43,772 nt of DNA from Microvirga vignae (GCF_001017175.1 NZ_LCYG01000021.1:90861-134632); one strand, 5' to 3'; counted from the first letter of the stretch, positions 31,631 to 41,444 are shown. Numbers and translations are program-made. The notes: generated by a model from the sequence alone, not told the origin.

Positions 31631-32542
31631 ATGAATTTGGCGACCGCTGCGCGTCTCTCCATCGCTTCGGGGTCCCCCATCGCACTTCTCTGCTTGTGCG
31701 GGTTTCTCTTCGCGAGCCGGATTATGATGTCGAAGGCAGCGCTTACTGCGGGCGTCCAGCCGTTCCAGCTTGGGGTTGTCGGCAATCTCGGCGCGGGCCT
31801 GTGCCTGGTGCCATGGCTCGCCGCGGCGCGGCAGAGGATCCCGACCGGACCGGAACATCTGGCGCTTTACGGCATCCTCGGAATCGTCAGCTTTGCAGTG
31901 CCGACTGTGCTGTCCTATTTCGTCGTCGAGCAGGTCGGGCCTGCCTACACCTCCATCGTCTATTGCCTGTCGCCGTTGCTTACCATGACCTTCGCGGCGG
32001 GGCTCGGCATGGAGCGCATGTTCCTGCGCCGCTTCGTTGGAATCGTGCTAGGCTTCGTGGGAATGATCTCGCTGGTTCAGCAGCAAATCCTGCAGATCGA
32101 TATCGGCCGGCCGGTTTGGGTCGCGATAGGATTGGCGATCCCGGTCTGTGCGGCGACAGGCAACATCATCCGCTCGGCTTGGTGGCCGAAGGACACATCG
32201 GCATTGGCCTTCTCTTGTGGCGCATCGTTCAGCTCGAGCATGATCGTGGCACTGATGGCACCAGCTTTCGAAGCGCCTCTGGAGTGGCGCTTCGCCGATC
32301 CTGACATCCTCTCGTGGGTCGTGACTTTGAGCGCCATGTCCGCCCTGTCGCAGCTGATGAACTTTCGCCTGCAGCAGATCGCGGGGCCGGTGGTTTTCAG
32401 TCAGATCGGCTATTGGGGCACGGGCTTCGGAGTGCTGCTCGCCGCTCTCCTGTTCGGGGATGTGCTGACGGCACTGTCCTTCGCAGGTCTGCTCTGCATC
32501 ATCGGCGGTGGTATTCTGGCCAACCGCCGCCTGGAGACCTGA
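31631..32542 (+). CDS. EamA/DMT family transporter
   Basis: A 303-residue inner-membrane protein of the drug/metabolite transporter superfamily, with about ten helices in two EamA repeats. The N-terminal repeat shows the usual FLFASRIMMSKAAL and GVQPFQLGVVGNLG pattern, and the second repeat ends with GDVLTALSFAGLLCIIGGGI. Substrate unknown; export of metabolites or amino acids is typical. The ATG at 31631 has AGGAGA seven bases upstream. Divergent from a MarR regulator across a shared operator, so probably induced when the MarR ligand binds. Confidence 0.87.
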   Translation: MNLATAARLSIASGSPIALLCLCGFLFASRIMMSKAALTAGVQPFQLGVVGNLGAGLCLVPWLAAARQRIPTGPEHLALYGILGIVSFAVPTVLSYFVVEQVGPAYTSIVYCLSPLLTMTFAAGLGMERMFLRRFVGIVLGFVGMISLVQQQILQIDIGRPVWVAIGLAIPVCAATGNIIRSAWWPKDTSALAFSCGASFSSSMIVALMAPAFEAPLEWRFADPDILSWVVTLSAMSALSQLMNFRLQQIAGPVVFSQIGYWGTGFGVLLAALLFGDVLTALSFAGLLCIIGGGILANRRLET

Positions 32543-32556
32543 TGCTGATATGACGT

Positions 32557-32582
32557 GGTCATGGCTCCGTGGAACCATGACC
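32557..32582. terminator. Hairpin between convergent EamA and prs genes
   Basis: GGTCATGG-CTCCGTGGAA-CCATGACC is a perfect 8-bp stem placed 14 bases after the transporter stop and 10 bases from the prs stop on the other strand. No T tract is evident on either strand, so a terminator role is a guess. Confidence 0.4.
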
Positions 32583-32592
32583 GATCTCTTGG

Positions 32593-33525
<933 letters not shown>

Positions 33526-33652
33526 GCAAGCAACTTTAGCTTTGAGTGACCTGTCGAGCCCGCTGCGCAACATCGAGACGTCTGCGCGGCCAGGCGCAAG
33601 GCTCTTAGCAGCGATATCAAACCGTCACAATACGAGTCGTGCTGGATTAAGT

Positions 33653-33673
33653 GCCGCAATCGCGATTTGCGGC
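33653..33673. other. Stem-loop between the lipoprotein gene and prs
   Basis: GCCGCAA-TCGCGAT-TTGCGGC is a perfect 7-bp stem ending eight bases before the stop of the lipoprotein gene (minus strand). No T run follows on the minus strand. It could end transcription of the lipoprotein gene. The rest of 33526-33680 carries the probable prs promoter but no gene. Confidence 0.35.
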
Positions 33674-33680
33674 CATGCGG

Positions 33681-34184
33681 TCACTGCAGAGCAACGGGTG
33701 TTTCATCCTCCGAGGCGTCAGCCGTTTGAATGGATTTCGAGTTGCTGAGGAACTCGGCAATCTCGTCCATGCTGGACTGGGCGAGCTTGGCCAAGGTTTC
33801 CTTGTCGATGGCAGAGATCGAGCCGGAGGCCAGGGTGACGGGTCGGGATCCTTCCAGTCGCTTGGCGCGACGCTTCTGGGAATCGAACACGTCCCAGACG
33901 TAGGAAACCTTGGTCTCCCCGTCTTCCGTGGCGGTGGAGAGATAGCCGCGAACCCGGTAACGGGCTTCGGCGCTGGAGCCGACGAGTTCGACTTTGCGAT
34001 CGGAGGCTGCGGTAGCGAGTTCGTCGAGGAGGGCTGTCTGGATCGGGGCAGGGGCTCCGTCGATGCTCTCGAGGGCCACCGGCACACCTTCGGGCGAGCC
34101 ACCCATAAGGGAACCCTGACAGGCACCCAGAGCCATCGTGATTGCCATTACGGCAGGCCGCCCCCAACGTTTCGTCCCGGCCAT
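33681..34184 (-). CDS. Hypothetical lipoprotein
   Basis: A 167-residue exported protein. The start at 34184 (MAGTKRWGRPAVMAITMALG) has GGGAG five bases upstream and opens a lipoprotein signal whose lipobox is ALGAC with the lipidated Cys near residue 21. The mature part is alpha/beta-like, with YRVRGYLSTATEDGETKVSY, then YVWDVFDSQKRRAKRLEGSR, resembling periplasmic lipoproteins of unknown function found beside prs in Hyphomicrobiales. The C-terminus carries an acidic tail. No catalytic residues recognised. Confidence 0.75.
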   Translation of the reverse strand: MAGTKRWGRPAVMAITMALGACQGSLMGGSPEGVPVALESIDGAPAPIQTALLDELATAASDRKVELVGSSAEARYRVRGYLSTATEDGETKVSYVWDVFDSQKRRAKRLEGSRPVTLASGSISAIDKETLAKLAQSSMDEIAEFLSNSKSIQTADASEDETPVALQ

Positions 34185-34246
34185 AAAGGCTCCCGTTCTT
34201 GTTTTCGGTAACGAAACATTAATCATAACGCGAGCCGCCGTCCAGA

Positions 34247-35407
34247 TCAGCCACGGTTGCGCAAGTTGACGATGAGGAAATCGAGCCCAAGCGCGATCAG
34301 GCCGGCAGCCAGCCCCCAGAAGGCGGAGCCGATGCCGTAGAGCGTGATTCCCGATGCCGTGACGGCGAGAGTCAGCACGGCGGGAAAGCGCTTGGCCTCA
34401 TCCGACAGGGCAGAGCCCAGGGCTCCGGCGAAGGCACCCATGAGGGCAAGGCCTGCGACAGTCTTGATGAGTTCCGGCGGCAGCGCCGCGATCAGGGCGA
34501 TCAGGGCGGCGCTGAAGGCAGCGAAGGTCAGGTAGCTCAAGGTATAGAACGGCCCGACCATCCAGCGCTTACCGGGATCAGGGTGGGTATCGGGCCCGGT
34601 GCAGATTGCCGCCGAAATGGCCGCGAGGTTGCTGGTATGGGCCCCGAACAGAGCCGTCACCATGGAAGCGAGGCCCGTGATGGCCAGAATCGGGCGGGTC
34701 GGCGGCGTGTAGCCGGAGGCCCGCAGGACCGCGAAACCCGGCAGGTTCTGAGAGGCCATCGTCACCAGGAAGAGGGGAAGTCCGAGGCCGATCAGCGCCG
34801 CCGGTTCGAAGGCGGGCGCGATGAATGTCAGCGAGGATAGGCTGAGATCCGAGGCGAGCGGCTTGGCCAAATCGCCCCCGAAGGCGATTCCGAGGCCGAC
34901 GAACAGCACTGCCAGCACGGCCATGGCCGGGTTGAACAGGCGGACGGCCAGGAAGATGCCAACCAGAGGCAGCACGAGGCCGGGTGCTCCTTGCGCGCTC
35001 TCGAACACGGCCATGACGAACCGGATCAGGACGCCGGCCAGCATGGCAGCGGCAAGCGGGGTCGGGATCCTTTCGATCAAGCGCCCGAAAGGCTTGATGA
35101 AGGCCGCCAGCATAATGAGGAGACCGGTGAGCAGAAAGCAGCCGACGGCGGCATGAATGGAGATGCCGCTGGAGGCCGCGATCAGCGCTGCGCCTGGCGT
35201 CGACCAGGCGGTTACCACCGGCATGCGGTAGCGAACGCTCAAAAAGCCGCTGGTCGCCGCCATGGAGAGGCAGAGCGCCGCCACCCAGGACGAGGTCTGC
35301 GCCGCATCCGCTCCCACGGCCTGGGCTGCCGCAATGATGATCGCAATTGTGCTGCCAAAACCCACAAGGGCCGCAACGACGGCTGATGTGATGATCGACA
35401 GGCGCAT
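34247..35407 (-). CDS. BenE family benzoate/aromatic-acid:H+ symporter-like protein
   Basis: A 386-residue membrane protein with about 11-12 helices, matching the BenE family: SAVVAALVGFGSTIAIIIAAAQAVGA near the start (in outline), WSTPGAALIAAS and the conserved FGAHTSNLAAISAAICTGPD region. BenE transports benzoate with protons in Acinetobacter; many alphaproteobacterial members have no known substrate. The start at 35407 (MRLSIITSAV) follows GAGGGGAA about ten bases upstream; an open frame reaches further up into repeat DNA. No aromatic-degradation genes lie nearby, so the substrate is uncertain. Confidence 0.82.
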   Translation of the reverse strand: MRLSIITSAVVAALVGFGSTIAIIIAAAQAVGADAAQTSSWVAALCLSMAATSGFLSVRYRMPVVTAWSTPGAALIAASSGISIHAAVGCFLLTGLLIMLAAFIKPFGRLIERIPTPLAAAMLAGVLIRFVMAVFESAQGAPGLVLPLVGIFLAVRLFNPAMAVLAVLFVGLGIAFGGDLAKPLASDLSLSSLTFIAPAFEPAALIGLGLPLFLVTMASQNLPGFAVLRASGYTPPTRPILAITGLASMVTALFGAHTSNLAAISAAICTGPDTHPDPGKRWMVGPFYTLSYLTFAAFSAALIALIAALPPELIKTVAGLALMGAFAGALGSALSDEAKRFPAVLTLAVTASGITLYGIGSAFWGLAAGLIALGLDFLIVNLRNRG

Positions 35408-35475
35408 GGATCGGCTTCCCCTCAGGTTCGACAGGCCTTGCCGTTTAGACCGAATGGAGTGGCCGCGCCAGTTTG

Positions 35476-35613
35476 CTAGCGCGCCGTGCGGACCCGAAGG
35501 GCGCGCTAGCGAAAAGTGGACCCGGTTTTCCGAGTCCACGATGCGCTCTTTAGGGAAGAAAGCATCGGATCAATTCCAAAAGTGCAGGTCGACTTTTGGG
35601 TCCGATGTTCTGG
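35476..35613. repeat. CTAG-family double-palindrome repeat, copy 5
   Basis: Begins CTAGCGCGCCGTGCGGACCC, then GCGAAAAGTGGACCCGGTTTTCCG and CGATGCGCTC. A linker is followed by the second palindrome, from GCATCGGATCAATTCCAAAAGTG to ACTTTTGGGTCCGATG. It is in the 247-base gap between the divergent BenE-like and uvrC starts, here in inverted order relative to the copies at 3.7, 17.7 and 42.1 kb. It therefore lies in the promoter area of uvrC. Confidence 0.8.
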
Positions 35614-35654
35614 CCGCACTTTCCTCGAAGCCTGTCAGCCCTTAAATCTCCCTC

Positions 35655-37670
35655 ATGAGTCGCAACACCTATAACGACGTTCCGCCCGATATCCTGGACA
35701 ATGAGGAGGATGACGACAGCGTAGCCGTGGAGAGCGGCTCGGATGTCGAGTTCGACCTTGAGGCGAACCCCAGTTCCGTCCAGCGGGGCACGGAAGTCAT
35801 CCGCCGATTCTGGACGACGCTGCCCAATGCGCCGGGCGTCTATCGCATGTTCGATGCGAAGGGTGACGTGCTTTACGTGGGCAAGGCGAAGAGCCTTAAA
35901 GCACGCGTGGGCTCCTATGCGCGCGGCCAAGCGCATTCGAACCGCATCGCCCGCATGATCGCCGAGACCTCCTCCATGGAGTTCGTCACCACGGCGACGG
36001 AGACCGAGGCGCTGCTGCTTGAGGCCAATCTCATCAAGCAGCTCAAGCCCCGCTACAACGTGCTGCTGCGGGACGACAAATCTCTGCCCTACATCCTGCT
36101 CACCGCCGATCACGCGGCGCCGCAGCTCGTGAAGCATCGCGGTGCACGGAAGCGAAAGGGCGATTATTATGGCCCCTTCGCGAGTGTGTGGGCGGTGAAC
36201 CGCACGATCAATGCGCTGCAGCGCGCATTCCTTTTGCGCTCGTGTAACGACAGCTATTTCGAGAACCGCACGCGGCCTTGTTTGCTGTACCAAATCAAGC
36301 GCTGCTCGGGCCCTTGCACCAACGAAATCCCGCCGGAAGATTACGCTGAGCTCGTCGCCGAAGCGCGCGCCTTTCTGTCGGGTAAGTCGAATGCCGTGAA
36401 GCAGCGCATTACGGAAGAGATGCAGCAGGCCGCGGAAGAACTCGAGTTCGAGCGGGCGGCGCGCTGTCGGGATAGGCTTGCTGCGCTCTCCGCCATCCAG
36501 GGCGTACAGGGCATCAACACGCAATCGGTGGAAGAGGCGGATGTGTTCGCGCTCGACGAGCAGGCGGGACAGTTCTGTGTGGAGGTGTTCTTCTTCCGCA
36601 ACTGGCAGAACTGGGGTAACCGCGCCTACTTCCCGAAGGCTGACAAGTCCATGACGCCGGACGAGGTGCTCGGCTCCTTCCTGGCGCAGTTCTACGACGA
36701 CAAGCCCGCGCCGCGTCTCATCCTGCTTTCGCACGAGATCGAGGATGCGGAATTGATGGCGGCTGCGCTTTCGACCAAAGCTGAGACGCGGGTGGAGATT
36801 CATGCGCCTCAGCGTGGCGAGCGCCGTCAGCTCATCGACTACGTCCTGCGCAACGCGAAAGAGGCGCTCGGACGGCGATTGGCGGACACAGCCTCACAGC
36901 AGAAGCTGCTCATCTCGCTGGGCCAGGCCTTCGGCATGAACAAGGCGCCGCGGCGCGTGGAGATCTACGATAACTCGCACATCATGGGCACCAATGCGGT
37001 GGGCGCCATGGTCGTCGCCGGCGCGAACGGCTTCATGAAGCAGCACTACCGTACCTTCAACATGAAGTCGGAAGACCTGAAGCCCGGCGACGATTACGGC
37101 ATGATGCGCGAGATGCTGCAGCGGCGCTTCGCACGGCTCGTGAAGGAGGAGCCGAAGACACCCGATCAGCAGGAATATGCAAGCCCCCCTGATCCCGAGG
37201 ATGCTTTCCCCTCATGGCCCGACCTCGTCCTCATTGACGGTGGCAAGGGACAGCTCGAAGCCGCTCGCCAGGCTCTGGCAGACGTGGGTGTCGGCGAAGA
37301 CGACGTGACCCTCGTCGGCATCGCCAAGGGGCGCGACCGGGATGCGGGACGCGAGACCTTCTTCAAGATCGGCCAGCCGGCTTTCAAGCTGCCGCCCCGG
37401 GACCCCGCACTCTATTTCGTGCAGCGGCTTCGCGACGAGGCGCACCGCTTCGCCATCGGCACACACCGGGCCAAGCGCAAGCGCGAAATGGTCAAGAACC
37501 CGCTCGACGAGATTCCCGGCATCGGGCCCACCCGCAAGCGGGCGCTGCTGCACCATTTCGGAACCGTCAAGGCCATTCAGCGCGCTGCCCTGGAAGACCT
37601 CATGAAGGCCCCCGGGGTGAATGCGGCCACGGCCCGTGCCGTGTACGATTTCTTCCACGAGCGAGGGTAA
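35655..37670 (+). CDS. uvrC: Excinuclease ABC subunit C
   Basis: A 671-residue nucleotide-excision-repair nuclease that makes both incisions around a UvrB-bound lesion. Domains in order: an acidic N-terminal extension (about 1-45), GIY-YIG nuclease (about 50-130, [20 protein letters not shown]), Cys-rich region, UVR motif binding UvrB (about 250-285), RNase H-like nuclease ([20 protein letters not shown], catalytic Asp near 439) and tandem helix-hairpin-helix ([17 protein letters not shown], near 620). The start at 35655 has no clear ribosome binding site. The gene heads a plus-strand run with pgsA, moaD and moaE. Confidence 0.96.
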   Translation: MSRNTYNDVPPDILDNEEDDDSVAVESGSDVEFDLEANPSSVQRGTEVIRRFWTTLPNAPGVYRMFDAKGDVLYVGKAKSLKARVGSYARGQAHSNRIARMIAETSSMEFVTTATETEALLLEANLIKQLKPRYNVLLRDDKSLPYILLTADHAAPQLVKHRGARKRKGDYYGPFASVWAVNRTINALQRAFLLRSCNDSYFENRTRPCLLYQIKRCSGPCTNEIPPEDYAELVAEARAFLSGKSNAVKQRITEEMQQAAEELEFERAARCRDRLAALSAIQGVQGINTQSVEEADVFALDEQAGQFCVEVFFFRNWQNWGNRAYFPKADKSMTPDEVLGSFLAQFYDDKPAPRLILLSHEIEDAELMAAALSTKAETRVEIHAPQRGERRQLIDYVLRNAKEALGRRLADTASQQKLLISLGQAFGMNKAPRRVEIYDNSHIMGTNAVGAMVVAGANGFMKQHYRTFNMKSEDLKPGDDYGMMREMLQRRFARLVKEEPKTPDQQEYASPPDPEDAFPSWPDLVLIDGGKGQLEAARQALADVGVGEDDVTLVGIAKGRDRDAGRETFFKIGQPAFKLPPRDPALYFVQRLRDEAHRFAIGTHRAKRKREMVKNPLDEIPGIGPTRKRALLHHFGTVKAIQRAALEDLMKAPGVNAATARAVYDFFHERG

Positions 37671-37744
37671 AGCCTCGCGATAACGCCAATGTGGGGTGCC
37701 CCACGGTTGACGGATCAAGCCGAGACATGCTTCCTGCCTAACCT

Positions 37745-38341
37745 ATGAGCACTGCACGTTCCATGCGCCGGTCCAAGGCCTTCAATCTTGCCAATCTGCT
37801 GACCTATGGCCGGTTGGTGGCCGTGCCGGCCGTGGTCGGCCTGCTGTTCTGGCCGGAGGATCACTGGTCGCGCTGGTTTGCTCTTGCGGTCTTCGCGCTG
37901 GCGGCCATCACTGACTATTTCGACGGCTACATCGCCCGCACTTTCGCCCAGCAATCGGCCCTGGGTCGCATGCTCGATCCCATCGCCGACAAGCTCCTGG
38001 TGGCTGCCTGCCTGCTCATGCTGGTGGCCGACAAGACGATCCAGGGCTGGCATATCTGGGCAGCCCTCGTCATTCTCTGCCGCGAGATCCTGGTGTCGGG
38101 CCTGCGCGAGTTCCTGGCGGAGCTGAAGGTCGGCGTGCCGGTAAGCCGCGTTGCCAAGTGGAAGACTACATTCCAGCTTCTCGCCCTCGGCTTCCTGATC
38201 GCGGGACCGGCAGGTGACACGGTGCTGCCTGGGAATACCATGATCGGGCTTGGTCTCTTATGGGGTTCCGCGATCCTGACCCTTTATACGGGGTGGGATT
38301 ATCTCAGAACCGGCATTCATCACCTCATCGATGAGGGCTAG
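37745..38341 (+). CDS. pgsA: CDP-diacylglycerol-glycerol-3-phosphate 3-phosphatidyltransferase
   Basis: A 198-residue integral membrane enzyme making phosphatidylglycerophosphate, the first step to phosphatidylglycerol and cardiolipin. The CDP-alcohol phosphotransferase motif DG-x2-AR-x8-G-x3-D-x3-D is complete in DGYIARTFAQQSALGRMLDP then IADK (residues about 60-83). Four to six helices follow. The N-terminal SMRRSKAFNLANLLTYGR is typical. It follows uvrC, as in many alphaproteobacteria, and precedes moaD by five bases. Confidence 0.95.
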   Translation: MSTARSMRRSKAFNLANLLTYGRLVAVPAVVGLLFWPEDHWSRWFALAVFALAAITDYFDGYIARTFAQQSALGRMLDPIADKLLVAACLLMLVADKTIQGWHIWAALVILCREILVSGLREFLAELKVGVPVSRVAKWKTTFQLLALGFLIAGPAGDTVLPGNTMIGLGLLWGSAILTLYTGWDYLRTGIHHLIDEG

Positions 38342-38346
38342 GCTCC

Positions 38347-38598
38347 ATGAAGCTCGTCTATTTCGCCTGGGTGCGTGAGCGGGTCGGCAAGACGGACGAG
38401 ACCCTCGATCTGCCGGAAGGGATTGCAACGATTGCCGACCTCGTGCGCTGGCTGAAAACCCGGGGCGAGGAGTACGAGTATGCCTTCGAGAACGAGGCCA
38501 TCGTCCGAGCCGCCATCGACCATCAGCATGTGAAGCCCGAAGCCTCGATTGCCGGCGCGCGGGAGATCGCCTTCTTCCCGCCCATGACCGGCGGTTAG
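38347..38598 (+). CDS. moaD: Molybdopterin synthase small subunit
   Basis: An 83-residue ubiquitin-like protein that, as a C-terminal thiocarboxylate, donates sulfur to precursor Z in molybdenum cofactor synthesis. It begins MKLVYFAWVRERVGKTDE and ends in the required Gly-Gly (FFPPMTGG). Its start lies five bases after the pgsA stop and it is followed four bases later by moaE, its partner subunit, so the two are co-produced. Confidence 0.95.
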   Translation: MKLVYFAWVRERVGKTDETLDLPEGIATIADLVRWLKTRGEEYEYAFENEAIVRAAIDHQHVKPEASIAGAREIAFFPPMTGG

Positions 38599-38602
38599 GG
38601 GC

Positions 38603-39055
38603 ATGGCCATCATCCGCATTCAGGTCGAGGCCTTCGATGCCGCTGCCGAGACGGCGGCTCTGACGACCGGGCGCGGGGATATCGGCGCTACGGTCGCCTT
38701 TACCGGTTTTTGCCGTGATGAAGGCGGCAGGCTCTCCGCCCTGGAACTCGAGCATTATCCCGGCATGGCCGAAGCCGAGATAGCCTGCATCGCGAGCGAG
38801 GCCGAGGCACGCTGGCCTCTGCTGGGGCTCACCGTCATTCATCGCTATGGCTTGATCCGTCCGGGTGAGCCCATCGTGCTGGTGCTGGCGGCGAGCGCGC
38901 ATCGCCGCGCGGCATTCGAGGCCGCCGAGTTCATGATGGATTACTTGAAAACCCGTGCTCCTTTCTGGAAGCGGGAGCACCTGAAGGACGGCAATGTCGG
39001 CGCTTGGGTCGATGCGAAGGGCGCCGACGATGCGGCCATGGAGCGGTGGGGCTGA
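38603..39055 (+). CDS. moaE: Molybdopterin synthase large subunit
   Basis: A 150-residue catalytic subunit of molybdopterin synthase that converts precursor Z to molybdopterin with sulfur from MoaD. It shows GDIGATVAFTGFCRDEGG, ALELEHYPGMAEAEI, VIHRYGLIRPGEPIVLVLAA and the catalytic lysine region DYLKTRAPFWKREHLKDG. The length is normal. It is the last gene of the uvrC-pgsA-moaD-moaE run. Confidence 0.95.
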   Translation: MAIIRIQVEAFDAAAETAALTTGRGDIGATVAFTGFCRDEGGRLSALELEHYPGMAEAEIACIASEAEARWPLLGLTVIHRYGLIRPGEPIVLVLAASAHRRAAFEAAEFMMDYLKTRAPFWKREHLKDGNVGAWVDAKGADDAAMERWG

Positions 39056-39122
39056 TCGGTAGATCTTGACCTGCTTCGGCTGGAGGAGGACCATCTTGCA
39101 CACATGACAAGCGGAGGCGCCT

Positions 39123-39359
39123 ATGCCGAACGTCTTGGTCTTTCTTGCCCTCATGGCCTCTGCGCCTGCCGGTGCTCAACATGTGCAAGCACCCGGTCAC
39201 AACCCCATTGATTGCTATTGCCGGGCCCAGGGACGGACCTTTGCTCTTGGGGAGACGATCTGCCTCAAGACGGCGGAGGGGCCGCGGCTCGCGCAATGCC
39301 GGATGGAGATCAATGTGATGTCCTGGAGCGTCACCTCGAAGCCGTGCCCCGAGTCATAA
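39123..39359 (+). CDS. Small secreted Cys-containing protein, 78 residues
   Basis: Begins with a signal peptide (MPNVLVFLALMASAPAGAQH). The mature part of about 59 residues has CYCRAQGRTFALGETICLKT, then AQCRMEINVM, then KPCPES, with five Cys and an Ala/Gly-poor polar sequence. No family recognised. ATG at 39123 follows AGCGGAGGCGC. The stop is directly followed by a hairpin belonging to the opposite-strand gene. Confidence 0.7.
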   Translation: MPNVLVFLALMASAPAGAQHVQAPGHNPIDCYCRAQGRTFALGETICLKTAEGPRLAQCRMEINVMSWSVTSKPCPES

Positions 39360-39385
39360 AAAACGCTGCCGAACCTGCGGCAGCG
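39358..39385 (-). terminator. Terminator of the 33-residue minus-strand gene
   Basis: On the minus strand CGCTGCCG-CAGGTT-CGGCAGCG is a perfect 8-bp stem immediately followed by TTTTTT. It lies 52 bases after the stop of the small gene at 39437. The T tract overlaps the end of the convergent 78-residue gene. Confidence 0.8.
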
Positions 39386-39436
39386 CTGAAAAAGAATGGA
39401 AACCGGTTGGTTGAGCCCGTGAGGGCGGAGATCCTC

Positions 39437-39538
39437 TTAGAAGATGCCGGCGACGACGGCGCAAATGAAAGAGAAGGAGACGCATGCCGCTGCGATGTTG
39501 AGCTTGGCGGTCCAATCGGCATTCGACGTCAGGTTCAT
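39437..39538 (-). CDS. Small membrane peptide, 33 residues
   Basis: ATG at 39538 is preceded by AGGGGG at about seven bases; TAA at 39437. The peptide is MNLTSNADWTAKLNIAAACV followed by SFSFICAVVAGIF: a polar N-terminus, then one hydrophobic helix at about residues 14-32. A strong terminator lies just downstream and a CtrA box plus TAATAA -10 element upstream, so the transcription unit has promoter, site, coding part and terminator of its own. It is too short for standard gene calls, and I recognise no family. Confidence 0.65.
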   Translation of the reverse strand: MNLTSNADWTAKLNIAAACVSFSFICAVVAGIF

Positions 39539-39621
39539 GATAGGCCCCCTATCTGAATGGAGGGGAAACTTATCAGGATCACGAGAGGCTGAAAAGGGCA
39601 GGCTGGCCCTGAAAAATACTA

Positions 39622-39657
39622 TTATTAGAGTGTAGTGATGGTTAACAGATGGTTAAC
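39622..39657 (-). promoter_or_regulatory. CtrA binding site and -10 element
   Basis: TTAACAGATGGTTAAC (39642-39657) fits the full CtrA consensus TTAA-N7-TTAAC on both strands. On the minus strand it is followed after 14 bases by TAATAA (39627-39622), which makes a promoter with the CtrA box overlapping -35, the position used for CtrA activation. Its transcript would encode the 33-residue peptide, with a leader of about 75 bases. The gap to the extensin-like gene (39658-39853) holds no other gene; CtrA may also control that gene. Confidence 0.65.
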
Positions 39658-39853
39658 TCATTGCTCTGATTAAGAAGAAAGCTTCTTACGGGAAGTAGAA
39701 AAAATTTTCAGAAGCCTGCCCGCAGAAGTTGCTGAGCGCGTTCCCTCCTTGCGTTTCCATCTATTCCTCGGCGCCGCCGCCTCGGAGGACGATCCGGGCC
39801 CCCGGGAGTGCCCGTTGACGGGATGTTTACCGGGTCCGGCTACGGTTCCGCCC

Positions 39854-40909
39854 ATGCGTCGTGGGTTAGTTGCGTTTGTTGCCCTATCGCTTGTTGGGCT
39901 CGGGTTGACCGGTTGCGGGTTGTTTCGGTTCGAACAGCGCGAGCCCTGGCGCGCGCAGGCTGAGGAAGCCTGTCTGTCGCAGCGCCTCGTGCAACCCTCG
40001 GCTTATGTCGCTATGTCGTCCAAGATCGACGGCCCCGGCGTCTGCGGCATGGATTATCCCTTCAAGGTCGCCGCCTTCAACAATGGCGAGATCGGCCTGA
40101 AATCCAAGGTGACCCTGGCCTGCCCGATCATCCCGCGCATCGACACTTGGCTCGACGAAATCGTGAAGCCTGCGGCCGTCATGTATTTCGGCGTCCCGGT
40201 CGTCGATCTGAAGGCGGGCTCCTATTCTTGCCGTCCGCGCAACAACCGGCGAGGTGCCAAGCTCTCCGAGCACTCCTTCGGCAACGCACTCGACATCATG
40301 GCCTTCGTTCTGGCTGACGGCCGTGAGATTACGGTCATGAAGGGCTGGAAGGGCAACCCTGCCGAGCAGGACTTCCTGCGCGAGGCCTTCGTGGGCGCCT
40401 GCCGCTATTTCACGACGGTGCTGGGCCCGGGTGCGGATGCCTTCCACTACGATCACCTGCATATCGACCTGGCGCGGCATGACCCGCGCGGCGAGCGTCG
40501 CATCTGCAAGCCGATCATCAAGTTCACGCCGCGCATCGATCCTGACCAGAGTCGCCAGATTTTCCAGAGCGTGAGCGCTCAGGGCGATCTGCCGGCGACG
40601 GAACTGGAGCAGGATGTGCCGGAGGAGGGGGCCTCCGCAGGGTACGCCGCGGACCTGCCTATGGGTGCTCCCATGGCGCCACCGGTGGTCTCGGCTCCCG
40701 TGCCGCCGCCGGCACCGCGCTATCCCGCCAACACGACCTATTCCGGCAATACGGCCCAGGACCTCTATACGCCTCCGCCGCCTCCGGGATATAGCGCAGC
40801 GTTTCCCCAGCGGAGCACCCAGCAGCCTCAGCAGACCTATGCGCCGCCGAGGCCAATGCGTTCGTCCGCAGGGGAGCCGATGGTGCTGAACAGACACGCT
40901 GTCCATTAA
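39854..40909 (+). CDS. Extensin-like C-terminal domain lipoprotein
   Basis: A 351-residue outer-membrane or periplasmic lipoprotein. The start at 39854 opens a lipoprotein signal (MRRGLVAFVALSLVGLGLTG) with Cys 21. The extensin-like C domain runs about residues 50-235. It includes LSEHSFGNALDIMAF and AFHYDHLHIDLARHD, the H-x6-D and H-x-H pattern shared with M15-type D-Ala-D-Ala/LD peptidases, so I infer a peptidoglycan hydrolase. The last 100 residues are Pro/Gln-rich (PPPPPGYSAAFPQ and similar), possibly wall-contacting. A CtrA box lies about 200 bases upstream. Confidence 0.85.
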   Translation: MRRGLVAFVALSLVGLGLTGCGLFRFEQREPWRAQAEEACLSQRLVQPSAYVAMSSKIDGPGVCGMDYPFKVAAFNNGEIGLKSKVTLACPIIPRIDTWLDEIVKPAAVMYFGVPVVDLKAGSYSCRPRNNRRGAKLSEHSFGNALDIMAFVLADGREITVMKGWKGNPAEQDFLREAFVGACRYFTTVLGPGADAFHYDHLHIDLARHDPRGERRICKPIIKFTPRIDPDQSRQIFQSVSAQGDLPATELEQDVPEEGASAGYAADLPMGAPMAPPVVSAPVPPPAPRYPANTTYSGNTAQDLYTPPPPPGYSAAFPQRSTQQPQQTYAPPRPMRSSAGEPMVLNRHAVH

Positions 40910-40991
40910 TCAGCAAGCGGAGCCTTGACCTTCTGGGCTGCCGCCCACATGGTCGATGTGACACAGTCTATCGACCTCTTGGAGCATTAGA

Positions 40992-41444
40992 ATGAAGTGG
41001 CTGGCGGCTCTTATCTCTTGCATTGTTTTGAGCGCACCCGCTCTCTCTCGTGAGATAAACCCGGCAGAGCGGCGGGAGAGGGCTCACGAGCTTTCCTTGA
41101 GGCAGTACGATGCCGGCCTGCCGGCTTGCGCCGATCCGGCCGTGCTCAACGATGTCGCGTCGAGTTTCGCGAAGAAGGAGCGCCGGTTCTGGAACTCCGA
41201 GCACAGGATCCTGGCATTCGAAGGGGTTGTGCAAGTGGCTTGGCGCCCCTGGGGTCTCGATTACATCCCCCGCCGCTATTGCACCGGCACGGTCGTTGTG
41301 TCCGACGGCTACCGGCACAAGGTCAACTTCTCGATCCGTGAGGATCTGGGCTTCATCGGCATTGGCTGGAACACCGATTCCTGCGTGGACGGCTTCGACC
41401 GCAACTACGCATACGCTCCCCATTGCAAGCAGGCCGCCCCTTGA
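40992..41444 (+). CDS. Secreted Cys-containing protein of unknown function
   Basis: A 150-residue exported protein with a signal peptide (MKWLAALISCIVLSAPALSR). The mature chain has Cys in LPACADP, RRYCTGT, TDSCVDG and PHCKQ, enough for two disulfides, and a conserved-looking core EGVVQVAWRPWGLDYIPRRY, then DLGFIGIGWNTDSC. No family recognised. ATG at 40992 follows GGAG at seven bases. Its TGA overlaps the TTG start of the RNase T2 gene, so the two are likely co-translated and may work together in the periplasm. Confidence 0.75.
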   Translation: MKWLAALISCIVLSAPALSREINPAERRERAHELSLRQYDAGLPACADPAVLNDVASSFAKKERRFWNSEHRILAFEGVVQVAWRPWGLDYIPRRYCTGTVVVSDGYRHKVNFSIREDLGFIGIGWNTDSCVDGFDRNYAYAPHCKQAAP

